A DNA stretch of 33,645 nt, taken from the NCBI RefSeq assembly GCF_938030685.1, contig NZ_CALHHX010000087.1:1-33645 (forward strand), given 5' to 3'. A model generated the notes under the pieces. The model was not told the origin of the DNA, ran no database searches, and worked only from the letters and a program-made list of their open reading frames with translations. This stretch comes from an uncultured Campylobacter sp. (lineage in GTDB: Bacteria; Campylobacterota; Campylobacteria; Campylobacterales; Campylobacteraceae). Made by a program: the position numbers and the translations under genes. Below, one piece after another: positions 24,301 through 31,598 of this stretch (positions are counted from its first letter, which is position 1; each line of letters starts with the position of its first letter).

Positions 24301-25418
24301 TAAAGCTCGCGTGCGCCGTTGCTAGCGCTTTCGATCGTACCTGCTACGTTATCGATGCTAAGCACTGAAAGAGAGCTGTATTTTAGCGCATCTTTAAAGC
24401 TGAGGCTAAAATCGCCGTGGCGCAGATTAGACTTCAAAACCTCATCTATGGATTTAGAAATTTCTAAGACGGAGCTTAGCGGATTTAGCGCTTCTATATC
24501 GCGGATTTTGGAGTGATAATCCCCTTGGCGCAGCGCGTTTTGAACTGCCGCAAGCGGGATAAAAATGCGCTTTTTTAAAAACGTAAAATTTGAAATTAGA
24601 AGGATTGAATAAGCTAAAATCGCTACTGCCAGCGCTACAACGATAAAATCGTCCGCGCCTAAAAAATAGCCGGCTCGTTCGCGAGCCATTACGAAATTAT
24701 CTCCAAATTTCGCAAGATAGGCAAAGCTTAGCCCAGATTCGTCTTCGAAGCTTACCACTTCGCCTAGGCGCGAAAAATCAAAATCCTGCCCTAATATATC
24801 GGTTACACTGCCAGGAGCGTTAAAAAATTTACCTTCGGCGTTAAAGACCAAAATATCACCCAGCGAAGAAAGCCTGGCAATCGGCCTAGCGGTGTTGGCA
24901 AAGCCTAGCAGATATGAATCGGCATTTACGCGCTTGATCAAAAAATACCGCCACGCCCCATTCATCATCATATAGCGCGATACCCATTCACCCTTTTTTA
25001 GCTCGCTTGCGATATCCGCAAGCCGTATCTCGCCAAGATCCGAAATACGCGCATCCGATGAAAAATGCGCCAAGCTCTCCTGCTCCGCGCCGCGGGCGCG
25101 CAGATAAAAAATAGCGTCAAATCTATGAGAAGATTTTACGACATTACGGATCAAATCCGCATAAAGCTTGCTTTGCATAGCTTCGTGCCTTACGTCCAAA
25201 GAAATGATAGTTTCTTTTAGAATTTCAAGCTCGCTAAAAAGCGACTCGTCGGTATTTTTAAGTAAAGTAATCGCCGTGCGCGTCCGCAAATCAAGCTGCG
25301 TAGCGATCCTAGCGCGCAAAAAGCTAATCTCGCAAACTACTACAAGTGTAAGCAGCGCAGCGCCTAGAATCAAGGCGGCGTTAAATCTTTCGGTAACGAA
25401 GTCTTTTTTGTTTTTCAT
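21351..25418 (-). CDS. Membrane PAS-GGDEF-EAL signalling protein, EAL domain degenerate
   Basis: The 1355-residue protein has a transmembrane segment at about residues 13-33, a periplasmic sensor region of about 220 residues, and a second membrane segment at about 255-278. Several PAS-type modules follow (one with APIVTLVFDYTSGKIVDASK, another with ENGRVLRANNAFYEITGYNE). The GGDEF domain is intact: LARLGGDEFGA near residue 915 with an RKGD inhibitory site five residues upstream, so diguanylate cyclase activity is expected. The EAL domain keeps Glu (YELLLRW), Asn (INVS) and Lys (VVKIDREL) but has lost the DDFG aspartates (ALNSANKS) and AEGVE (now AQGVEN). A helical tail of about 115 residues follows. 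The start is ATG 25418; an in-frame TTG lies 12 nt upstream. Confidence 0.9.
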   Translation of the reverse strand: MKNKKDFVTERFNAALILGAALLTLVVVCEISFLRARIATQLDLRTRTAITLLKNTDESLFSELEILKETIISLDVRHEAMQSKLYADLIRNVVKSSHRFDAIFYLRARGAEQESLAHFSSDARISDLGEIRLADIASELKKGEWVSRYMMMNGAWRYFLIKRVNADSYLLGFANTARPIARLSSLGDILVFNAEGKFFNAPGSVTDILGQDFDFSRLGEVVSFEDESGLSFAYLAKFGDNFVMARERAGYFLGADDFIVVALAVAILAYSILLISNFTFLKKRIFIPLAAVQNALRQGDYHSKIRDIEALNPLSSVLEISKSIDEVLKSNLRHGDFSLSFKDALKYSSLSVLSIDNVAGTIESASNGARELYGDDVVGRNIFALQAGSFYDHAYQTQRANYVKENYVVTRQETKNGVKDLYVKKSYIRDGSKISTLFVVLDASKYRRFYDETKQKYEYLNHAPIVTLVFDYTSGKIVDASKNIKELWGYEAAQFLSGEIRLWDLLDEKDANEAKNEILNRLADMPSEELSFSQSYKIRHNDNIRYSYEVSIYVKKSAARAAFYFQNIDDDVKTIRGLQEDLDFYRTVIETRNFCTCLIDLDAQTLSFDSNYFKILKYRGKRLNTAMSFGEFSYEIYFADLENFNKMIRECTAGLRSDFSCEFRLRNAANAYTWISMQGYVTEKHGSRSRLVKTTLEDISSRKQTELELNLNANVFSRSLEAILITDENGRVLRANNAFYEITGYNENQTIGKIPNFFAPTEGGADVMERIRKNLVGKQTSYKDEIYGLKRGGGTFPALFTAIAIKDDFSLTSNFILMFTEISQIKQKESELAKIAHHDALTGLPNRVYFMKAAQRFTANSGENSKLMAVLFIDFDGFKAINDTYGHEVGDMFLQAISKAMRGLLRKGDILARLGGDEFGAIIGDLQSKDAAHVLLDRLLGISKMKFNLKGNEISASISVGAAFYDGSEKIDFPGLLSRADRAMYRAKTSGKNRYCIFERAEANEPSEDGISAAIEEGEFFVLYQPIISGAQIYGYELLLRWNRGKAGILAPQDFAQILSEPRFELPISKFAFSKMMEFNAQTGANCSINVSLAVLANDEFYDFVAHSLRDRANAKGELMFEITDFSEQNFKEFAPARGRYADLGVKFALNSANKSNIPFLNAQPFDVVKIDRELCLDIGKKKNAIRTMVEITGKLKREFGFALGAQGVENALSLRLLNNLKFNYLQGNFIAKALDRREIDAFIARFKDTPKLAAIDKDEFISFLNALDYKELALSFIARGQTGELSPGEFESFKTKFGEILNKTQSAGSEKFALNTEIRKQILDILSLDYRALVSFISGFRARLDQFISDLEAA

Positions 25419-25469
25419 GCCAAATTCCAAATTTTGCGGGATTTTAGCAAATTTCGTTTTAAAGCCGAT

Positions 25470-26159
25470 TTAAGCTTGTGTTTTTGCGCCTTTTGCGCCC
25501 AAAAAATGCATGATCAAAAGCACGGCGAAGCTAAAGAGCAGCATCAGTGCCGAATACGCGTGAGCCTGCGCAAAATCGAGCGTCTCGGTCGCTTCATAAA
25601 TCGCAATGGAGGCAACCTTGGTCTGCTCGCTTACGCTGCCGCCGATCATCAGCACGACGCCAAACTCGCCCATCGTGTGCGCAAAACAGATCACTAGCGC
25701 GCTAAGCAGAGAGTGGCGTATCGCGGGCAACGCGACGCGAAAAAGCTTGGAAAAATAGCCCTTACCGAGCGAATCGCACGCCCAAAAAAGCGAGCGCGGA
25801 AGCGAGCGAAAGCCCGAAACCAGCGGCGAAAACATAAACGGCAGCGAGTAGATACAGCTCGCAATCACGAGCCCGCTGAAATTAAATACGAGCCGAAGTC
25901 CGAAGTGTTTGTCAAAAAACTCGCCCAGCACCGAATACGGCGATAGAAAAACGAGCAGGTAAAACCCTAGCACCGATGGCGGAAGCACTAGCGGAAGCGA
26001 GATGATCGATTCGATCACGCTTTTGCCGCGGAAATTTTTTCTCGCCATAAAAAATGCGAGCGGCACGCAGATGACAAACAACGCGAGCGTCGTCAAGCTG
26101 GCAAGCTTTAATGAAACGAGAAACGGCGTGTAATCGAGCCCCTTTAGAATTTCAAACAT
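25470..26159 (-). CDS. modB: Molybdate ABC transporter permease
   Basis: This 229-residue inner-membrane protein has several hydrophobic segments and the permease signature with the EAA-type loop ACDSLGKGYFSKLFRVALPAI-type region near residue 140, followed by FAHTMGEFGVVLMIGGS, diagnostic for ModB/CysT permeases of the molybdate type. It forms the channel with ModC and takes substrate from ModA. It has its own strong GGAGG ribosome site and a possible -10 box. It is separated from modC by a 1.04-kb gene-free repeat stretch and comes after modC, whereas C. jejuni (from memory) has modB before modC. Confidence 0.93.
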   Translation of the reverse strand: MFEILKGLDYTPFLVSLKLASLTTLALFVICVPLAFFMARKNFRGKSVIESIISLPLVLPPSVLGFYLLVFLSPYSVLGEFFDKHFGLRLVFNFSGLVIASCIYSLPFMFSPLVSGFRSLPRSLFWACDSLGKGYFSKLFRVALPAIRHSLLSALVICFAHTMGEFGVVLMIGGSVSEQTKVASIAIYEATETLDFAQAHAYSALMLLFSFAVLLIMHFLGAKGAKTQA

Positions 26160-26189
26160 TTATCCTCCGAGCCGAGCCACTGGGCCCAA

Positions 26190-26195
26190 ACTATA
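26190..26195 (-). promoter_or_regulatory. Candidate -10 box for modB
   Basis: TATAGT on the minus strand lies 30 nt upstream of the modB ATG. With 1 kb of non-coding DNA upstream, modB may need its own promoter. Confidence 0.35.
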
Positions 26196-26302
26196 AAATC
26201 TTAAAAGCCTAGCCCTACTTTAAAATTTAGAGGCAAAGCTAGATAGAATTTACGCAAACCTCATAGTCATAAGGCTTTGCAAAATGAAATTTTGAAAAAT
26301 TC

Positions 26303-26322
26303 TGCGCAGAGCTAGCTGCGCA
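26303..26322. repeat. Small inverted repeat inside the modC-modB gap
   Basis: TGCGCAG-AGCTAG-CTGCGCA has 7-bp arms and, on the minus strand, is followed by GAATTTTTC. It could weakly terminate read-through from modC before modB. Confidence 0.3.
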
Positions 26323-27196
26323 AGAGCTTTAGCCAAATGAAATTTTGGAAATTCCGTGCAAGCCAAACTGGGCGGAATTTTATAAAATTGCTTGGCTAAT
26401 AAATTCCTTCAAGCGTGCAAATCCTGCTGAGCTTTTAAGCTCTACCCAAGCTGGCAAATTTTTAAGGTCACGAATTTTGCTGAGCTAAATTCCAAAAAGC
26501 TTAGCTTAGCTTTAAAACTTAAGCGGGCAGGATTTATCTGAGCGCAAATTTCACGCAAGATATAGCCAAACGGCATTCTCTGAACAACTTAGTGGAATTA
26601 CATTGAGCCTGACAAAACAAAATTTTAAAATTTCGCATAAACCCAAAAGACCCAGTTAATGAAATTTTGCTGCAACTCTTATTAAGCGAGTTTAACACGC
26701 AAGCTTCAAGCCGTTAAAGCTTTTAAAATTTCAAAGTCACAAAATCCAGGTGAAATTCTAAATCTAAAAATTTTAAGTTTGCGCGAAGCTTCACATTAAA
26801 TTTTTTACCAAAATCGCATGATAGAATTCGCGCAACTCCTGCCAAAAAAGTAAGCTAAAAGCCGCCAAATTTAAAAATAAACCCACCGCACCAATCAATA
26901 AATTAGAAGAAGGAATTTAACGGCGCCTACCTGCACAAAATCTAAAATTTAAAGCTTAGCCCCCACGCTATCTAGTCTCGCGTTGCGGTTTTACTCTAGC
27001 CTGCGTTTAAATTTTTATGTTTCATGAAAATCTAAACGCGATGCGAATGAAATTTTAAAATCTCACCGTATTTTGCGGGCAAATCTAGCTAAAATTTCGC
27101 AAAATCCCTCGTCTAAATTCCATAAAAGCCTGTATTTAAATCTCTAATCTAGTTGAAGTTTCCTACTTAGGCGCACCTAAAAGCTTGTCTGCAAGT

Positions 27197-28045
27197 TTAA
27201 ATTTTACACAGAGTGATATTAAAGGCTTTGGCACCCGCTTTGACCTCATCGCCTACTTGCAAGCCATCGGCTTCTGCATTGCTTAGCACCACTTCGCACA
27301 GCTGACTGCCGATCGCTACGACAGCCACTTTGACCCCGTCGCGTGCTTGTAAATCGACAATCTTGCCCACGAAAGAAAACTTCTGTGAGCCACTAGTTTT
27401 AAGGAAAATTTCCTCCGGCGTACCGGTGCGGACGATCCTGCCGTCCTTCATCTCATAAACTCGCTTGCAAAGCCTATAAATCTCGCTTACGTCGTGGCTT
27501 ACCAAGATCACGGTCTGATGAAACTGCTCGTGGATCTTTAGCAAATACTCTTGGATTTTTTCACGCATCGTAAAATCAAGCGCCGAAAGCGGCTCGTCAA
27601 GTAGCAAAATTTCAGGCTCTTGCATCAGTGCGCGAGCAAGTGCTACGCGCTGCTTCTGTCCGCCGCTAAGACCCTCTACGCCAGATTTTGCAAACTCGCT
27701 AAGCTCTAAAATTTCAAGCAGCATCGCAGCTTTTTGCGGATCGTTTCTGGCAAAAAGTAGATTGCCCGTCACGCTCATATTCTCAAAAAGTGCGTAGTCT
27801 TGAAACAAAAAGCCGATCCTGCGCTTGCCCGCACTTAAGAATTCATTGCCTTCTTGTAGCACGCGATCGCCGTCTTTTATGCTACCACTATCTGCGCGCA
27901 AAAATCCAGCCAAAATGCGCAGCAGTGTAGTCTTACCGCTGCCGCTGCGCCCATATAGGCACACAAACGAGCCTTTGTTAATCTCTAAGCGAGTATCAAT
28001 CGAGAAATCATCACTGATTTTTTTCTTACAATCAATCGTTATCAT
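27197..28045 (-). CDS. modC: Molybdate ABC transporter ATP-binding protein with TOBE domain
   Basis: The 282-residue ATPase has Walker A GRSGSGKTT, Q-loop LFQDYALF, signature LSGGQKQR, Walker B ILLLDEPLSALD and the switch His in VSHDVSE. A C-terminal TOBE/Mop-type domain (about residues 215-282, KFSFVGKIVDLQARDG onward) fits oxyanion sensing. It powers uptake through ModB. Its start overlaps the mop gene by 14 nt. Confidence 0.94.
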   Translation of the reverse strand: MITIDCKKKISDDFSIDTRLEINKGSFVCLYGRSGSGKTTLLRILAGFLRADSGSIKDGDRVLQEGNEFLSAGKRRIGFLFQDYALFENMSVTGNLLFARNDPQKAAMLLEILELSEFAKSGVEGLSGGQKQRVALARALMQEPEILLLDEPLSALDFTMREKIQEYLLKIHEQFHQTVILVSHDVSEIYRLCKRVYEMKDGRIVRTGTPEEIFLKTSGSQKFSFVGKIVDLQARDGVKVAVVAIGSQLCEVVLSNAEADGLQVGDEVKAGAKAFNITLCKI

Positions 28046-28424
28046 ATTTTTCTATATATATCGCAGTGGCGCTAACGTATGCGAAAACCTCGTCGCCCTC
28101 GCGTAAAGCAAGCTCCTGCGCAGAATGCGCGCTAATGAGCACATCAAAGCTTATCTTGCCTTCAAACCTGAGCGTGCATAGAATTTCGCCCAAGCTTAAG
28201 CTCGTAATCTTGCCGTGAATTTCATTTTCGCTAGATACACCACTTAGGGCTTCGCGAGATAAAAGCACATCAGTGCTTTTAAAGCCCACGTAAACTTCGC
28301 TACCCACCTTAAGCTCGCTACTTAGCTGCAGAAATACGCCACGTAGCTTGATGCCGCCCGCGATAAATCCTACAGAATGGATGCCGTCTTTTTGTAAAAT
28401 TTCGTTGATTCTCGCTCTAATCAT
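28032..28424 (-). CDS. Mop/TOBE-domain molybdenum-binding protein
   Basis: The 130-residue protein carries one TOBE domain at about residues 65-126 (NEIHGKITSLSLGEILCTLRF, then LREGDEVFAYVSATAIYIEK). The first half, INEILQKDGIHSVGFIAGGIKLRG, is a divergent TOBE-like segment. It probably binds molybdate or tungstate in the cytoplasm, as storage or sensing. A TOBE protein at the same place (between modA and the transporter genes) is conserved in C. jejuni. It overlaps both neighbours. Confidence 0.82.
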   Translation of the reverse strand: MIRARINEILQKDGIHSVGFIAGGIKLRGVFLQLSSELKVGSEVYVGFKSTDVLLSREALSGVSSENEIHGKITSLSLGEILCTLRFEGKISFDVLISAHSAQELALREGDEVFAYVSATAIYIEKYDND

Positions 28425-29191
28425 TAAAACTCGTATCCGTATTTAGCAAAGATCGCCCTGCCCTTATCGCTTAGGATAAAATCATAAAACGCCTTGGCTT
28501 CGGCATTGTCTTTGGCGCGGTTTAGCACGACCATGCCTTGAGCTATCGGCTCGTAGAGCTTGGTATCGACTAAGACGAAATTTTCGCCCTCTTTGCAAGG
28601 CTTATCGTTGCAGCCGTCCTTTGCCATCTTAGGCGCATACATCGCGCTAGCCGCGATAAAGCCGACGTCGGAAGCTTTAAGCGCTTGCGAAAGTGCCTCG
28701 CCGATCGATTTTGCTTCTACGATTTTGCCTTTGATCTCATCGTAAACTCCCGCTTTTTGAAAGGCCTGTACGCTTGCAGTGCCGTAAGGAGCGGTCTTTG
28801 GATTTGCTATCGAAATCGTTTTAACGCTAGGGTCTTTTAAAGCTTCAAGCCCCTTGCTAAGATCTACGCTACGCACGCTAAACATCGCCACTTTGCCTTT
28901 GGCGTAAGTTTTGGCAGGCGCCGTCGCAAAGCCCTCTTTATGCAGATCGTCTGCAAATTTCATATCCGCCGCCATAAAAATATCAAACGGAGCGCCGTTT
29001 TTAATCTGCGCACTAAGCGCTCCGCTAGCGCCCAAGCTCACGTTTAGCGTGGTTTGCGGATGTAGCTTGGCAAATTCCGCTTTGATCTCGTCAAACGCAT
29101 ACGTCGTGTTTGCAGCGGCTGCGATGCTGACCTCGCCTGCGCTAAGCGCGCTTGCGGTTAAAATTCCTAAAAGCACTGCTTTTAACTTCAT
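28424..29191 (-). CDS. modA: Molybdate/tungstate-binding periplasmic protein
   Basis: The 255-residue protein has a signal peptide (MKLKAVLLGILTASALSAG) and then the ModA family core: IAAAANTTYAFDEIKAEF, LGASGALSAQIKNGAPFDIF with the oxyanion-binding serines, AADMKFADDL and NPKTAPYGTASVQAF. It delivers molybdate or tungstate to ModBC; which of the two is preferred cannot be told by eye. A 7-bp hairpin in the leader and a candidate -10 lie upstream. Confidence 0.94.
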   Translation of the reverse strand: MKLKAVLLGILTASALSAGEVSIAAAANTTYAFDEIKAEFAKLHPQTTLNVSLGASGALSAQIKNGAPFDIFMAADMKFADDLHKEGFATAPAKTYAKGKVAMFSVRSVDLSKGLEALKDPSVKTISIANPKTAPYGTASVQAFQKAGVYDEIKGKIVEAKSIGEALSQALKASDVGFIAASAMYAPKMAKDGCNDKPCKEGENFVLVDTKLYEPIAQGMVVLNRAKDNAEAKAFYDFILSDKGRAIFAKYGYEF

Positions 29192-29204
29192 TTTACGCCT
29201 TTCG

Positions 29205-29222
29205 TTTCGGCTCTCGCCGAAA
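29205..29222 (-). promoter_or_regulatory. Leader hairpin upstream of modA
   Basis: TTTCGGC-TCTC-GCCGAAA forms a 7-bp stem with a 4-nt loop, lying between the candidate -10 and the modA ribosome site. It would sit at or near the 5' end of the modA mRNA and could stabilise it. Confidence 0.45.
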
Positions 29223-29227
29223 ATTGA

Positions 29228-29233
29228 ATTGTA
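29228..29233 (-). promoter_or_regulatory. Candidate -10 box for modA
   Basis: TACAAT on the minus strand lies 37 nt upstream of the modA ATG and directly follows the modE-proximal hairpin, so modA may have its own promoter. Confidence 0.4.
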
Positions 29234-29236
29234 TCT

Positions 29237-29272
29237 AAAATTTTAAATTTACGCCTTAAATTTTAAAATTTT
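29237..29272 (-). terminator. RAATTY-built inverted repeat between modE and modA
   Basis: AAAATTTTAAATTTA and TAAATTTTAAAATTTT are inverted copies with one bulged base and a 5-nt loop, 20 nt after the modE stop. Four AAATTT copies lie in 36 bp. It probably ends or attenuates the modE transcript. Confidence 0.5.
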
Positions 29273-29292
29273 GCGCACCCAATTTCACCCTA

Positions 29293-30081
29293 TTACGCGC
29301 CAATAATGATCTCGCTAGGCTCGATGATCGCCGTTACTTCATCTCCTACTCCTAGAGCCATCGCGGTGGCAAATTCTCGCGTGATGATCGCAGTGATATT
29401 TTGATGCGAGCTTGTGCCTAGACAGATCTCTGCGTTTACCGCGCCGATTTTGACCTCGTTAATCGTGCCTTTGATTTGATTCGTCGTGCTAAGTTTTAGC
29501 TTCTCCGAGCTTCCTTTAGCGATGATGACGCTTGGGGCTTTGAATAAAAACAGCACGTCCTTGCCAGCTTTCAGCCCTAAATTCTTTTCGCTCTCTACGG
29601 TTACTGTCGCGCATAAAATTTCGCCGCCTGCGAGCTTAGCCGTGATTTGAGAATTTACAGCGCCTGTTTGAACATCCATAATCTCAACGCTTAACTGATT
29701 TCGCGCAGAAAGCTTCATACCGATCTTCTCTAAGCTCAAAAGGCTCTCTTCGGTGATCTCGTCAAGCTTTAAAATTTCACTCAAAAACGTCTCGCCCGCG
29801 TGGCTAATAGCATCATAAGCGCGAATCAGCTTGTGAGCGTATGGAGTGAGCTCCGAGCCGCTATTTTTCTTTGTGCCTTGAGTGCGGACGATGAGGGGTT
29901 TTTTGCTCGCGTTGTTGATTAAATTTAGCGCGTCCCAGCCGTTTTTATACGACACTCCTACGATCTCTGCGGCCTTTGTAATACTTTTAGTCTCATCTAC
30001 GGCCTTAAGCAGCTTAATGTGTTTGGCTAAAAGCGATGCTTTGTTGCCAAGCAGGAATTCCAAAGCAAATTTTGCATCCAT
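29293..30081 (-). CDS. modE: Molybdate-responsive transcriptional regulator ModE
   Basis: The 262-residue protein has an N-terminal LysR-like winged helix (SITKAAEIVGVSYKNGWDAL, about residues 34-53). Two tandem Mop/TOBE ligand-binding domains follow, NQLSVEIMDVQTGAVNSQIT and NQIKGTINEVKIGAVNAEIC, the ModE architecture. In other bacteria the molybdate-bound dimer represses modABC. I chose the ATG at 30081, 6 nt behind AAAGG; an ATG at 30087 abuts that site. It lies just upstream of modA, and an AT-rich palindrome in its promoter is a candidate operator. Confidence 0.93.
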   Translation of the reverse strand: MDAKFALEFLLGNKASLLAKHIKLLKAVDETKSITKAAEIVGVSYKNGWDALNLINNASKKPLIVRTQGTKKNSGSELTPYAHKLIRAYDAISHAGETFLSEILKLDEITEESLLSLEKIGMKLSARNQLSVEIMDVQTGAVNSQITAKLAGGEILCATVTVESEKNLGLKAGKDVLFLFKAPSVIIAKGSSEKLKLSTTNQIKGTINEVKIGAVNAEICLGTSSHQNITAIITREFATAMALGVGDEVTAIIEPSEIIIGA

Positions 30082-30117
30082 TTTCATCCTTTCTTATTTA
30101 CTTTCACGTGATTTTAT

Positions 30118-30137
30118 AATATATCCTCTGATATATT
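30118..30137. promoter_or_regulatory. Candidate ModE operator upstream of modE
   Basis: AATATAT-CCTCTG-ATATATT is a perfect 7-bp inverted repeat with a 6-nt spacer. It touches a -10-like TATAAA (minus strand, 30113-30118). Known ModE sites are also TATAT-rich half-sites about six bases apart, so autoregulation is plausible. Confidence 0.5.
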
Positions 30138-30204
30138 TCTTAAAGAGCTGCAGGCTTTATTCTGCGATATAAAGAGGGAAATTCTATATGAAATTTTACC
30201 TTTA

Positions 30205-30233
30205 TTGACAAAATTTCTTTAAACTTGTAAAAT
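30205..30233 (+). promoter_or_regulatory. Sigma-70 promoter of the mlaA operon
   Basis: TTGACA at 30205-30210 and TAAAAT at 30228-30233 are separated by exactly 17 bp, 33 nt before the TTG start of mlaA. This is the only full -35/-10 pair I see in the window. Confidence 0.75.
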
Positions 30234-30265
30234 CGCCACTTTGATTTATAAGGAAGGTTTGCAAT

Positions 30266-30988
30266 TTGAAATTTATAAAAATTCTATTCCTAGCCGCAGC
30301 CTTAGCGCTTTGCGGTTGCTCACAGAAGCAAGACGCGGCGCCTAGCGGCGATACGGATGGTTTTGACGAGGAGTTTGCCAAGCGCGAAGTTTTCGATCCG
30401 CTTAGCGGCTATAACCGCGTTATGACGAGCTTCAACGACGTATTTTACTCATATATACTAACCCCCGTAGCCAGCGGTTACGACTACGTGATGCCGGATC
30501 CGATCCAGGGGGCATTTTCAAATTTTTTCTATAATATTTTATATCCGATGAGACTCGTAAACAACCTGTTGCAGGGCAAATTTGAAAATTCTTGGGACGA
30601 GACGAAGCGATTTTTGATCAATTCGACCGTCGGCTTCGGCGGGCTTAATGATATGGCGGGCAAATACTACGGGATTCCGCGCCACGACGAGGATTTCGGG
30701 CAGACGCTCGGATATTGGGGCGTGCCGGCGGGTCCGCACATCGTCTGGCCGATCTTAGGACAAAGCAATCTACGCGATACAGCAGGACTTGTCGGAGATT
30801 ATTTTTCAAACCCGATAAATTATATTAAAGATGGCACCGTTCGAAACTCCGTCAACGGATTTAGAATATTTAACGACTACTCGCGCGATCCGAAATTTTA
30901 TGAAAAAATGACCAAAGATGCGGTGGATCTGTATCCGTTCTTACGCGATGCTTACGAGCAAAATCGCGAGAAATTAATAAAGGAATGA
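30266..30988 (+). CDS. mlaA: MlaA (VacJ) outer-membrane lipoprotein
   Basis: The 240-residue protein has a lipoprotein signal ending LCGC (Cys18) and the MlaA core: FDPLSGYNRVMTSFNDVFY, NNLLQGKFENSWDETKRFLI and NSTVGFGGLNDMAGKYYGIP, then DFGQTLGYWGVPAGPH. MlaA removes phospholipids from the outer leaflet of the outer membrane and passes them to MlaC. The start is TTG, with AGGAAGG upstream. The stop overlaps the mlaC ribosome site region. Confidence 0.95.
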   Translation: MKFIKILFLAAALALCGCSQKQDAAPSGDTDGFDEEFAKREVFDPLSGYNRVMTSFNDVFYSYILTPVASGYDYVMPDPIQGAFSNFFYNILYPMRLVNNLLQGKFENSWDETKRFLINSTVGFGGLNDMAGKYYGIPRHDEDFGQTLGYWGVPAGPHIVWPILGQSNLRDTAGLVGDYFSNPINYIKDGTVRNSVNGFRIFNDYSRDPKFYEKMTKDAVDLYPFLRDAYEQNREKLIKE

Positions 30989-30990
30989 AA

Positions 30991-31575
30991 ATGAAAATTT
31001 TAAAAGTTCTAGCGCTTTGCGGAGCACTTTTGATTTCGGCGCACGCTATTAGCGATGCGGATATCGAGCCCGTGATGAGCCAAAAGGTCGCCGAGGCCGT
31101 AGGCATTATGCGAAGCAGCACCCCGAAAGACGCAAAGCCAGCGAAAATTTTTGCACTTTTTGACGACTATTTTGATTATAAAATGATGGCAAAGCTTTCA
31201 CTTGCTAAACATTACGCAAGCCTTAGCCCGGCGCAGATTGCGGAATTTAATAAAGCTTTCGAAGCGCATCTTAAGCGCTCGTTTATCGAAAAACTTTCGC
31301 TTTATACCGATCAGGATATGAAGGTGCTAAGCAAACAAAGCCCGAGCGATAAGCGCCGCGTGCTAAAAACGCAGGTCATCGGCGAGCAGAAAAACTACGA
31401 CATTGATTTTAAATTTTATCCTAACGGCTCTGATTGGCGCATCTACGATGTCGATATCGTGGGCGTTAGCCTAATTCAGACCTATCGCTCGCAGCTAGGC
31501 GACGTAACGCAAAGCTTGGGCTTTGACGAACTCATAAAGCGGCTAAATTCCACCGTCATCAATAGCGGCGAATAG
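30991..31575 (+). CDS. mlaC: MlaC-type periplasmic phospholipid-binding protein
   Basis: The 194-residue protein has a signal peptide (MKILKVLALCGALLISAHA) and the MlaC/Ttg2D fold features DYFDYKMMAKLSLAKHYASL, AQIAEFNKAFEAHLKRSF and a late YDVDIVGVSLIQTYRSQ. It shuttles phospholipid between MlaA and an inner-membrane acceptor. I preferred the ATG at 30991 over that at 30985 because AAGGA is correctly spaced only for the former. It is coupled to mlaA. Confidence 0.92.
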   Translation: MKILKVLALCGALLISAHAISDADIEPVMSQKVAEAVGIMRSSTPKDAKPAKIFALFDDYFDYKMMAKLSLAKHYASLSPAQIAEFNKAFEAHLKRSFIEKLSLYTDQDMKVLSKQSPSDKRRVLKTQVIGEQKNYDIDFKFYPNGSDWRIYDVDIVGVSLIQTYRSQLGDVTQSLGFDELIKRLNSTVINSGE

Positions 31576-31598
31576 CAGCGCGCCTAAAAGAGCGGTAT

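Larger units (their letters stand above)
26160..27196. repeat. RAATTY repeat island splitting modC from modB
   Basis: I count 28 RAATTY copies in 1.04 kb; about four would be expected for DNA this AT-rich. No frame on either strand looks coding. The rest is AT-rich filler with short local inverted repeats (for example at 26303-26322). No transposase remnant, RNA gene or target-site duplication was recognised. Confidence 0.75.

Noticed and set aside
26160..27196. Possible CRISPR array or insertion-sequence remnant in the modC-modB gap
   Set aside because: Repeat units are only 6-10 bp at irregular spacing, with no constant-length spacers, no terminal inverted repeats and no transposase fragment.
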